64,000 bases of DNA from contig JAPLKI010000010.1 of NCBI GenBank assembly GCA_026388155.1, positions 124,001 to 188,000 of the forward strand, given 5' to 3'. Below are positions 42,376 through 49,165 of this stretch, piece by piece. The notes under the pieces are model-generated. The model made no database searches, had not been told where the DNA came from, and saw nothing but the letters and a program-made list of their open reading frames with translations. A program made the position numbers and the translations under genes. How positions within the stretch are numbered: position 1 is the stretch's first letter; every line of letters begins with the position of its first letter. Source of the DNA: Elusimicrobiota bacterium. GTDB lineage: Bacteria > Elusimicrobiota > Elusimicrobia > Elusimicrobiales > UBA9959.

Positions 42376-43122
42376 ATGGCCTTGATACATACCTTGGAAG
42401 CCAGGACGCTGATAGAATTACAAAACAAAGACAGCGCCATTGACGCATTGCAAAAGCACCTTGACGCCGCGCCCGCGGAGATCAAGGCCCTTAATGACAC
42501 TTTTGAGGAACGCAAAAAAGCCATGGATACGGCTAAGCAGGAGCTTGTAAACTTGCAGGTTGAAAAGAAAGAAAATGAATTAAAGATAGCCGAAAAAGAC
42601 GAAGCGGTGCGCAAGCACCAGCGTGAACTTAACATGGTGAAAGAGAACAGCGCTTTCAAGGCGCTTTTGACTGAGATAGAAAACGATAAAAAAGAGAAAG
42701 ATGATATTGAAACCGTCATTCTTGAATTGCTTGAAAAAGTAGATAAGGTCTCGGCTCAGGATAAGGCGCTGAAGGCGGAAGTTAAAAACCTTGAGGAGAC
42801 CAAAAATACTCGCGTCAAACAGCTTGAAGCAGGTATCCTTTCCATGCGGGAGCAAATAGAAGCCGCAAAGATCGAGCGCGCCGCTTTCGCCTCACAAATA
42901 GGCGCGGAAGTTATGGAGCAATATGAATTTATCCGTTCGCAGAAACAAGGCCTTGCCATAGCAAAAGTTCACGAGGATCCGGCCGGAGGAAAGATCTCTT
43001 GCGGCGGTTGCAACATCTCCCTCACTCCGCAGAAAGCGGTGGATGTAAAAAGACGGGATGTGCTTGGAATTTGCGACAATTGCGGGCGTATGCTCTACCT
43101 TGAGAAAACGGTGTTTGGCTGA
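42376..43122 (+). CDS. Coiled-coil C4-type zinc-ribbon protein (DUF164 family)
   Basis: 248 residues. Residues ~10-185 form a long antiparallel coiled coil. The C-terminal zinc ribbon has CGGCN...CDNCGR (two Cx2C pairs) within KISCGGCNISL and LGICDNCGRMLYL. The family is widespread and linked to nucleic-acid or chaperone-type functions; in chlamydiae the homologue CdsZ binds the type III ATPase. Here the neighbours RNase HI and rnpB are also the neighbours in many other bacteria. GAGGATAA precedes the ATG. Confidence 0.88.
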   Translation: MALIHTLEARTLIELQNKDSAIDALQKHLDAAPAEIKALNDTFEERKKAMDTAKQELVNLQVEKKENELKIAEKDEAVRKHQRELNMVKENSAFKALLTEIENDKKEKDDIETVILELLEKVDKVSAQDKALKAEVKNLEETKNTRVKQLEAGILSMREQIEAAKIERAAFASQIGAEVMEQYEFIRSQKQGLAIAKVHEDPAGGKISCGGCNISLTPQKAVDVKRRDVLGICDNCGRMLYLEKTVFG

Positions 43123-43125
43123 AAA

Positions 43126-43220
43126 AGGCAGGGGCTGGAGGTTAGGGGTCAGGGTAGAGGGTGAGGAAATAAGGAACTCCTTCCCTAAACCCCTATACGC
43201 TAGACTCTCGCCCCTTTAGA
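43126..43220. repeat. Word hairpin (GGGGTCAGGGTAG family)
   Basis: Left words GGCAGGGGCTGGAGGTTAGG and GGTCAGGGTAGAGGG; apex TAAGGAACTCCTT; right words CCCTAAACCCCTATACGC and CTAGACTCTCGCCCC. Reaches to within a few bases of the RNase H ATG. Confidence 0.85.
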
Positions 43221-43223
43221 TTC

Positions 43224-43706
43224 ATGAAAGAGCCTAAACTGATCATTTACATTGACGGCGGTTCGCGCGGCAACCCGGGGCACGGCGCTTGCGCCGCCGC
43301 CATATTTGGCGCAGGAGGCCGGCTGTTGGCGGAAGAAGGCAAATATCTTGGCCGCTGCACTAATAATTTTGCGGAATATAACGGACTTTATCTGGCTCTT
43401 TACGCAGCCAGGCGCCTTGGAGCGCATAGCCTTGAGATTTTTTCAGATTCGGAACTGCTGGTCAAGCAGTTTGCCTGCGAGTATAAAATTAAAGATGCCG
43501 TTTTGCGGGGGCTGATGGAGGAAATTAAAAAAGCCGCGTCCCATTTCGGGAAACTTACTCTCTCCCATGTACCGAGAAGTAAAAACATCCACGCCGACAC
43601 GCTGGTCAATGAAATACTGGATAACACGGCCCGCGCCGGCGTCGCGCTTAATAAGTCCGTCGCCATGGAAAACGCGAAAAAAATACGACAGCCGGAACTG
43701 TTTTAG
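43224..43706 (+). CDS. rnhA: Ribonuclease HI
   Basis: 160 residues. Degrades RNA in RNA-DNA hybrids. All four acidic residues are visible: IYIDGGSRGNPG (Asp), NNFAEYNGLYLAL (Glu), IFSDSELLVKQ (Asp) and NIHADTLVNE (Asp). The protein ends with a short basic tail. Of the compact RNase HI type without an N-terminal hybrid-binding domain. No Shine-Dalgarno. Confidence 0.95.
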   Translation: MKEPKLIIYIDGGSRGNPGHGACAAAIFGAGGRLLAEEGKYLGRCTNNFAEYNGLYLALYAARRLGAHSLEIFSDSELLVKQFACEYKIKDAVLRGLMEEIKKAASHFGKLTLSHVPRSKNIHADTLVNEILDNTARAGVALNKSVAMENAKKIRQPELF

Positions 43707-43712
43707 CATAAG

Positions 43713-43797
43713 TGCTGCCTTATGCCGTAAGCCCTATGCCATAGGCTTTAAGGAGTTCCTTATAACTTACGGCTTCAAGCATATGGCTTATGGCAAA
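43713..43797. repeat. Word hairpin (GCCATAGGCTTTAAG family)
   Basis: Left words GCTGCCTTATGCCGTAAGCC and CTATGCC; apex TTAAGGAGTTCCTTATAA; right words CTTACGGCTTCAAGCATATG and GCTTATGGC. Separates rnhA from rnpB. Confidence 0.85.
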
Positions 43798-43810
43798 TAG
43801 TCGTGTCTTA

Positions 43811-44196
43811 AATTTTCAGACTGCGGATGGAGGGCCGCTCTTCCCGTAAGGGAGGGGAGGAACTTCCGAACTTCACAGGGCAGGGTGCCGGCTCAAAGCC
43901 GTTAAGCGGCCATAAGCCGGGAGACCGGGGCTATATCCCCGGCCGACGGACAGCGCCACAGAGAACATACCGCCCGCAAGGGTAAGGGTGAAAAGGTGCG
44001 GTAAGAGCGCACCGCCCGCCGGACGACCGGCGGGGCAGGGCAAGCCCCTCCTGAAGCAAGGCCAAACATGCGCCTTGGATAGCCCGTCCGTCCGCCTAAG
44101 GCGGACAGCGCAGAGTGGGCCGCACAAGATAAATGGTCCTCCAGGCGCCGTAAGGCGCCGGACAGAATTCGGGGTATAGTCCGCAGTCTGAAAATT
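43811..44196 (+). ncRNA. rnpB: RNase P RNA (bacterial type A)
   Basis: Catalytic RNA that processes tRNA 5' ends. The ends form helix P1: ATTTTCAGACTGCGGA (43812) pairs with TCCGCAGTCTGAAAAT (ending 44195). Conserved core elements are in order: GAGGAAnnTCC with the following CTTCACAGGGCAGGGTGCC (43856-43891), ACAGAGAACATACCGCC (43958), GGTAAGGGTGAAAAGG (43980) with GGTAAGAGCGCACCGC, GGCAAGCCCC, and the 3' block AGAATTCGGGGTATAG. Length of 386 nt fits type A. Confidence 0.97.
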
Positions 44197-44216
44197 TCAG
44201 CGGGAAGCGACATCGG

Positions 44217-44315
44217 AATAATAGAGGCGTAGCAGTTTAGATGCATAACAATCTGAAGCTTAAGGGTTTGCCGCAATCTTCTACGCTTCTACGCCTCCGC
44301 GCATCTATGCATCCT
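44217..44315. repeat. Word hairpin (AGGCGTAG / ATGCATA family)
   Basis: Left words TAGAGGCGTAGCAGTTTAG and ATGCATAACAATC; right words CTTCTACGCTTCTACGCCTC and GCATCTATGCATCC. A vocabulary not used elsewhere in the window. Followed by an AAGGAG Shine-Dalgarno. Confidence 0.8.
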
Positions 44316-44328
44316 CAAGGAGCAATTC

Positions 44329-44601
44329 ATGGACTCAATGGGCGAAAAGATACCTGAGATAAAATATTCTTCCGACGCCGCCGAAGTTCCGTGGGAAGAC
44401 GCCGTGGTATGGACCATAATGCCAAGGGTGGGCCCCCGGGTTTACGAGTGGATCGGGATGGCGCACATACGTTACGTGAGCTGGACAAACGGTATTATTT
44501 CAATAATGCCTGAAAATTCCTCCATGTTAAGCGGCACATGCCAATGCATCCTGCTGCCCTCCGCGTTTGTCTGGATAGGAAAGCACGTGAAAGTGGCATA
44601 A
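44329..44601 (+). CDS. Small hypothetical protein
   Basis: 90 residues. A good Shine-Dalgarno (AAGGAG, 44317) and a following intrinsic terminator support it as a real gene. Composition is mixed with many Trp, Ile and Met residues (WEDAVVWTIMPRVGPRVYEW, VSWTNGIISIMPE) and two Cys in CQCILL; no signal peptide. No family recognised. Confidence 0.6.
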   Translation: MDSMGEKIPEIKYSSDAAEVPWEDAVVWTIMPRVGPRVYEWIGMAHIRYVSWTNGIISIMPENSSMLSGTCQCILLPSAFVWIGKHVKVA

Positions 44602-44623
44602 ACCGAGGTCGTTGCGCCTTGTA

Positions 44624-44660
44624 AAAATATCCGCCCCCGACCCGGGCGGATATTTTTTAC
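44624..44660 (+). terminator. Strong bidirectional intrinsic terminator
   Basis: AAAAATATCCGCCC, loop CCGACCC, then GGGCGGATATTTTTT. A near-perfect stem with T run on both strands, ending the plus-strand rnpB side and the minus-strand gene at 44671. Confidence 0.93.
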
Positions 44661-44670
44661 CCTGCGGTTA

Positions 44671-45252
44671 TTATGGCCTTGAGTTTGGATACGCAAGATG
44701 CCCAGCCCGGATTCTGACGGCGGATCTGTCTGAGGGGGGCGGGTCCTCCGGCGCGGGTGTAAGAGTGAACAGCACCGTATGCGTTCCGGTGACTTCTACG
44801 CTGTACGGGTGGTAGGTGATCATCTGGGCCAGTTCGAGTTTTGCCCCTTCAAGGCAGACCTCGAAAACTTCGGTCATCCCGGGAGGCAGCTGCCGCGGGC
44901 GCGCCAGCAGGCTTACGGAACGGGTCCAGGTCCGGCCGGGGCTGTGAAAGCAGTGTTCGATGATAAGCCCGGTATCACCTGACGGCACCGGGGTGCAGAT
45001 CTCGGTGAATTCCTGCGTGGTAAGAGAGGCTTTTATGGATTCCACCGGGCCTTCGGCTGGGCCCAGTTCCAGCCTGGCGCAGTCCCGGCTGAAGTATTTG
45101 TGCCCGTTGTGCGGCGTTGCGGGTGGCGCCGGGATAGCTATCTCCCGTGCTGTCTCCATGAAAGACTTAAGGCCGGACCCGTTATCTTCAGCCGCGGCCG
45201 CCGCGGGCAGCATAACCGCTGTCAGCATTAACACACATGTTCTTGTACCCAT
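44671..45252 (-). CDS. Secreted hypothetical protein behind a structured leader
   Basis: 193 residues from the ATG at 45252, chosen because AAGGAGAAAA precedes it; the frame upstream is leader RNA. Signal peptide MGTRTCVLMLTAVMLPAAAAA. The mature part has five Cys (ARLEL context DCARL, TEICTPV, EHCFHS, EVCLEG) and a Pro-rich C-terminus, suggesting a disulphide-stabilised periplasmic or surface protein. No family recognised. The gene stands alone between an attenuator-like leader and a strong terminator, so its regulation is probably its most informative property. Confidence 0.65.
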   Translation of the reverse strand: MGTRTCVLMLTAVMLPAAAAAEDNGSGLKSFMETAREIAIPAPPATPHNGHKYFSRDCARLELGPAEGPVESIKASLTTQEFTEICTPVPSGDTGLIIEHCFHSPGRTWTRSVSLLARPRQLPPGMTEVFEVCLEGAKLELAQMITYHPYSVEVTGTHTVLFTLTPAPEDPPPSDRSAVRIRAGHLAYPNSRP

Positions 45253-45417
45253 TTGTTTTCTCCTTTTCTCCGCCGGGAAAAACAAAAACGGGAAAGACCG
45301 GGGCTTAAAGCCTCATGTCTCTCCCGTGGGTACACCCCGTTAAGGCGGGGTCGCGTTTCACCCCGGGACCGATTTCCCGGGTTACACAGAGTTTCTGTTT
45401 ACAGCCAACAGAGAACT
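45253..45417 (-). promoter_or_regulatory. Structured leader with intrinsic terminator: riboswitch-like attenuator candidate
   Basis: Read on the minus strand from about 45417. A stem CCCGGGA-AATCGG-TCCCGGG (45382-45363) comes first. Next are GGGGTG, GCGACCCCGCC and CGGGGTGTACCC, which offer alternative CCCC/GGGG pairings. The terminator hairpin CGGGAGAGAC...GGTCTTTCCCG (45326-45289) follows, then TTTTTGTTTTT. The ribosome-binding site comes about 15 nt later. Promoter, folded domain, terminator and gene are therefore in riboswitch order. I could not match it to a known class. Confidence 0.6.
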
Positions 45418-45423
45418 GAAGTT

Positions 45424-45452
45424 ATTTTAACTCTTTGATCTTTGAATATCAA
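45424..45452 (-). promoter_or_regulatory. Promoter of the structured leader
   Basis: On the minus strand TTGATA (45452-45447), a 17-bp spacer, and TAAAAT (45429-45424); each hexamer differs from consensus at one position. Predicted start near 45417. Confidence 0.7.
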
Positions 45453-45551
45453 GCCCCAGTCAGTCCTCTTCGCCGTCCGAACCGAAGATGTCGCAGGCCA
45501 GGTCCGGCGTGAAAGGATCTTGCAAAATTTCATCAAAAAGTCCCCGCTTTT

Positions 45552-45652
45552 TTATTCTAACGGTAGCGCCCTACTTTTGCCGATTTTTTTAGATATCCGG
45601 AAGCTTCAGATGAGGAAAGAACTTGTGATAAAGGGCCTTGTGTTTCCCGCTG
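45552..45652. repeat. Dispersed ~100-bp repeat, copy 1
   Basis: Shares with 48969-49065 the blocks TTCTAACG, TAGCGCC/TAGTGCC, CTTTTGC, GGAAGCTTCA, ATGAGGAAAGAACTTG, GATAA and GGGCCT in the same order and spacing. Lies directly upstream of the membrane-protein gene at 45677. The remainder of the 45430-45676 spacer shows nothing recognisable. Confidence 0.75.
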
Positions 45653-45676
45653 AACTAAGGATATAATTGACGGCAG

Positions 45677-47206
45677 ATGACGCGCATTATAAAATCCAGG
45701 GGATTTGTTTTTCTGGGCCTTGCCGCCGGTTTTTTGGCGCTTTATCGTTTTACCGCCTCCTGGTTGTTCAGTTATGACGGGGTAACGCACGCTTTAAGCG
45801 TAGAATACGGCCCCACTGCGTTTCTCTTCCATCCCAACCACCTGCTGCACGGAGTGTTCGGCAGGCTTGTTTTTAACGTGGCCGGTTATTTCGGCCATTT
45901 CCGCGCTATTTTCCTGCTCCAGAAGATAAACGCCCTCGTGGCGGCGGCGGCGCTTGGTGTTTATGGATATTTTTTGTCAAAACGGTTCGATATGAAAACC
46001 GCGTGCCTTGCGGTTTTCGCTCTGGGCACTTCATACGCTTTTTGGAGCCAGGCCGTGGACCCCGGCGCTTACGCCTGGGTGGCTTTGTTTACCAGCCTTT
46101 TAATGGTTCCGCTGCTCGCTACGGAGACGGGCAGTCCCGCCGCCTGGGGCGCGCTGCATGGGGCCGCTATCTTATTTCACCAGATGTTCGTCCTGGCGGT
46201 TCCGGCAATGTTATGGCGAATGCCTAAGGGACAACGGAAACGATTTCTTGCGGCGCTTTTTTTAACCGCCGGCGTGCCTTACGCGGTTATAGCGCTGGCA
46301 TTTCACGGTCATTCCCTGAATTCCGCCATATTCTGGCTGTTCGCTCCCGCCGGCCCGCGCCCGAACAGCGGAATTTTTACCAATTCCTGGTGGAGCACCG
46401 ATCTGCCGGACAACGCGCTGAGAACCGCAGAAAGCCTGCGGCAGATGTGGATCGCCCCTTCGTCCGGGCTGAAGGGCCCGTTTTCGCGGCTGCTGGACGC
46501 GGCCCTGTGGGCGGCGGTCCTATCTACTGCGTTCAGGAAGTGGCGCCTTCGCACCGGGATGGACCGTGTTGTTATAGAGCGCCTGTTTATCTGGGCATTC
46601 GTTTTTTACGCTTTCCAGTTCTTCTGGCTTTCCGGAGAACCGCGTTTCAGGATTTTCACCGCGCCTGTGCTGCTCTTGGCGCTTTTGGAATCCGGCCTTC
46701 CGGGGCGCTCCACAGCGCGCCTGACTGCCGCAGCTGCATTATTCCTTGCCATCGCGGCAATAAATTTTAAGCCGCTGCTTTTTCAATCGGTTCCCGATAA
46801 CAATCCAAACATGGTCCGGCTGCACTGGGCCAGACAAACGCTCAACGCCGAAGACTTTCTGCTCTATTACGGCGGAGGAGAGCGTTCCGTCACCAATGTT
46901 TATATGGTCTATTTCGCGGGAGATCGCAACGCCCGCTCCATGCAAGGCTACGTATTCGATCATCTGCACGGGGATTTTAAAAATCTGGACGGCTGGATAG
47001 AGCAGGCGCGGCGCGCCGGGGGAAAAATCTGGATGGAGGAATCTCTTTACTCCGCCGAAACGCAGGCCGGCCTCTCCGCGGCGGCGGAAATGCCGCCGAA
47101 AAAAATGGCCGACTGGATGGCGAAGTGGAAGCCGGTCCAAAAACTGGAAGGACCCTCGGGTTTTAATATACTGCAAGTCCGTCAGGCGGAAACGCTGCGC
47201 AAATAG
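45677..47206 (+). CDS. Polytopic membrane protein, glycosyltransferase-C-like
   Basis: 509 residues with about nine to ten transmembrane helices in residues 1-370 (for example FVFLGLAAGFLALYRF, FALGTSYAFWSQAVDPGAY, VALFTSLLMVPLLA). A C-terminal soluble part of ~130 residues follows (NPNMVRLHWARQTLNAEDFL, VYMVYFAGDRNARSM). The layout, the acidic residue after the first helix (WLFSYDGVTHAL) and the FWSQAVDPGAYAW segment resemble DUF2723/ArnT-like GT-C proteins that use polyprenyl-linked sugars. No catalytic assignment is possible from sequence alone. Confidence 0.6.
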   Translation: MTRIIKSRGFVFLGLAAGFLALYRFTASWLFSYDGVTHALSVEYGPTAFLFHPNHLLHGVFGRLVFNVAGYFGHFRAIFLLQKINALVAAAALGVYGYFLSKRFDMKTACLAVFALGTSYAFWSQAVDPGAYAWVALFTSLLMVPLLATETGSPAAWGALHGAAILFHQMFVLAVPAMLWRMPKGQRKRFLAALFLTAGVPYAVIALAFHGHSLNSAIFWLFAPAGPRPNSGIFTNSWWSTDLPDNALRTAESLRQMWIAPSSGLKGPFSRLLDAALWAAVLSTAFRKWRLRTGMDRVVIERLFIWAFVFYAFQFFWLSGEPRFRIFTAPVLLLALLESGLPGRSTARLTAAAALFLAIAAINFKPLLFQSVPDNNPNMVRLHWARQTLNAEDFLLYYGGGERSVTNVYMVYFAGDRNARSMQGYVFDHLHGDFKNLDGWIEQARRAGGKIWMEESLYSAETQAGLSAAAEMPPKKMADWMAKWKPVQKLEGPSGFNILQVRQAETLRK

Positions 47207-47208
47207 AA

Positions 47209-47294
47209 CCCGCCCCGCTCTTTTGGCGCATAGCTTCAGTCGGCAGGCGTAGCATGGCGCCATAGAGCTTTGCCTTGCGGCCAAAAGGCGGGGC
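47209..47294. repeat. CCGC-CTTTTGG hairpin family (copy 1)
   Basis: CCCGCCCCGCTCTTTTGGC at 47209 pairs with GGCCAAAAGGCGGGGC ending 47294, with GGCGCATAGC and AGCATGGCGCC structures inside. Related to copies at 48931, 51586 (inside cca) and 56395. Confidence 0.7.
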
Positions 47295-47350
47295 CAGCCC
47301 CGGCACAAATACTATAATTTAACTTTAAATACTGTAACAGGAAGGTGCCG

Positions 47351-48700
47351 ATGACAAAGAGACTCTTTTTCAGGTTTACGCGCGGAGCGGCGGCAGCTTT
47401 GGCGTTTTCGCTGTGTTCCTGCTCATTGCAACCTGCCCGTACCTTTTTTTCCACAGACACCGGTTACCGCGGCGACGCCGCGTCCGATGACCACGCCGTC
47501 CTGGGCCTCAAGCCGGTCTTTATCGACCACCTGGGGCGCCACGGATCCAGGTACTTTACTTCCGACAAACGCCTTAAGAAAATGCTGAACACCCTTGAAT
47601 ACGCCGAGTCGCGGAAAGCGTTGAACGCGCGGGGGCTTGAGCTCAAGAACGCCATCCTGGATTTCATCAGAATAAGCGACTTTGAAAACATCACCCCGCT
47701 TGCGGCGGTGCAGCAAACGGGGATAGCGGACAGGATGTACGAGAATAACAGGGAACTGTTCGGCAATCCCGGATCCGCGAAAAAGATACATACGCTGGCG
47801 ACGTTCAAGAGAAGGACGCAGGACACAAGGGATGCCTTGGTGGCGGAGCTGGCGTCCCGGACCGGGACCGACCCGAAGAAAGATTTCATCAACGAGGTCA
47901 GCAGCGCCTGCCAGCCGCTGAGGTTCTTCGACTGTGACCAAAAATACCAGGATTACAAAAAGGCCCGGGCCTGGCTGGCCCTCCCCGCCTTTAAGGGGCT
48001 GGAACGCAAGACAGTGGCGATATCCCGCGAGGTCCTGGAACAGTTCCTGACCGGGGATTTCGTCGACCGGCTGGACGGTAAGGACGCCGGAGCCGCCGGC
48101 CCGGAAGACGGGGGGAATACCTTCGGTTCCGCCGTTGAGATGGCGTCATGCCTGTACGAGATCACTGTGATGGAAAAGAACCTGGAAAAGGACATCTTCG
48201 GTTTCCGGAAATTATTCAGCGACCGGCAGTTGGAATGGTTCGAGTACCTCGCTGACTACAACGATTTTTACGAGAAAGGCCCCGGGGTCCCGGGCGACAC
48301 AATAACTTTTGCCATGGCCAAAGAGCTGCTGCGGGATTTCTTGGCGACCACGCAACGCGCTATCGACGACCCGGCCGGTTCCCCGGCGGCCGAATTGAGG
48401 TTCGCCCATGCGGAAACTTTAATACCGTTCGCCGCTCTGCTGAAACTGGAAGGCGCATCGGAACAAAAGGCGGAATATCCTTTCATGCCGGTACGCTGGA
48501 AAGGCGCGGACGTATCCCCCATGTCGGCCAACATACAGTGGATACTCTACAGGCGGAAAGCCGGGAGCGGATACAGGCTGAAAATACTGCTGAACGAAAG
48601 GCCGGTAAAAATAGTCGCTTCTCTTCCCTCCGACGGTTTCTACTACGACTGGGAAACGGCCAGGAAATTCTACGAGAATCTGCTGGTTTCGCTGCCGTAA
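47351..48700 (+). CDS. Histidine acid phosphatase, MINPP/phytase-like lipoprotein
   Basis: 449 residues, ATG at 47351 with AGGAAGG upstream. The N-terminus RLFFRFTRGAAAALAFSLCS|C ends in a plausible lipobox. DHLGRHGSRYFTSDKRL is the RHG motif carrying the phosphohistidine, in the RHGxRYxT form used by multiple inositol polyphosphate phosphatases. The C-terminal proton-donor motif HAET is in LRFAHAETLIPFAALLKL. Clade-2 histidine phosphatases with HAET dephosphorylate inositol phosphates or related organic phosphates. An outer-membrane or periplasmic location is inferred from the lipobox. Stands alone. Confidence 0.82.
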   Translation: MTKRLFFRFTRGAAAALAFSLCSCSLQPARTFFSTDTGYRGDAASDDHAVLGLKPVFIDHLGRHGSRYFTSDKRLKKMLNTLEYAESRKALNARGLELKNAILDFIRISDFENITPLAAVQQTGIADRMYENNRELFGNPGSAKKIHTLATFKRRTQDTRDALVAELASRTGTDPKKDFINEVSSACQPLRFFDCDQKYQDYKKARAWLALPAFKGLERKTVAISREVLEQFLTGDFVDRLDGKDAGAAGPEDGGNTFGSAVEMASCLYEITVMEKNLEKDIFGFRKLFSDRQLEWFEYLADYNDFYEKGPGVPGDTITFAMAKELLRDFLATTQRAIDDPAGSPAAELRFAHAETLIPFAALLKLEGASEQKAEYPFMPVRWKGADVSPMSANIQWILYRRKAGSGYRLKILLNERPVKIVASLPSDGFYYDWETARKFYENLLVSLP

Positions 48701-48889
48701 ATCCTGCGAAAGTCCCTGCGCCTTTTTAAAACCTCCGGCTGCGGGCATACCCGGCGCCTGGCGTGCAAAAATTTATAAAAAAACTGTCACTTTTGGGCCG
48801 TCTGAGGCATATCGTGCTTTGGTAAATGACCCCTTCCCCGCTGCTTAAGGAACTCGGCATGGCGGTTTCCGCCCTTTCCCAACAGCTGA

Positions 48890-48965
48890 GGGGACACCGC
48901 ATAGCGGTTTCCCCTCCTAATGCAAGTCTCGCACTTTGGCCCTTTTTAGGGAAAAAGAGCGGGGC
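48890..48965. repeat. Two hairpins, second of the CCGC-CTTTTGG family (copy 2)
   Basis: GGGGACACCGC-ATA-GCGGTTTCCCC is one hairpin (48890-48915). The second, GCACTTTGGCCCTTTTTAGG then GAAAAAGAGCGGGGC (48931-48965), nearly matches the cca-internal copy at 51586-51622. Other DNA in the 48701-49165 spacer is unassigned. Confidence 0.7.
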
Positions 48966-48968
48966 AAG

Positions 48969-49065
48969 TATTGTGTTCTAACGATAGTGCCATGCTTTTG
49001 CGAATTTTTCATGTGTTAGGAAGCTTCAAATGAGGAAAGAACTTGCGATAACGGGCCTGTGTTTT
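48969..49065. repeat. Dispersed ~100-bp repeat, copy 2
   Basis: Partner of 45552-45652; blocks TTCTAACG, CTTTTGC, GGAAGCTTCA and ATGAGGAAAGAACTTG are conserved. Located upstream of the PLP-enzyme gene, as copy 1 is upstream of the membrane-protein gene. Confidence 0.75.
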
Positions 49066-49165
49066 ATACGGAATTGTGCCGGATCGTTCGTGAGGGAGAA
49101 CAGGCCGGATTTTTATTTGTATAATAAAATTAAGATTTTTGTGAAGATTATACGGAGGAACTTCA

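Noticed and set aside
43811-44196. Short protein frames across this region on both strands
   Set aside because: The region is RNase P RNA, with all conserved core elements and a closed P1 helix.
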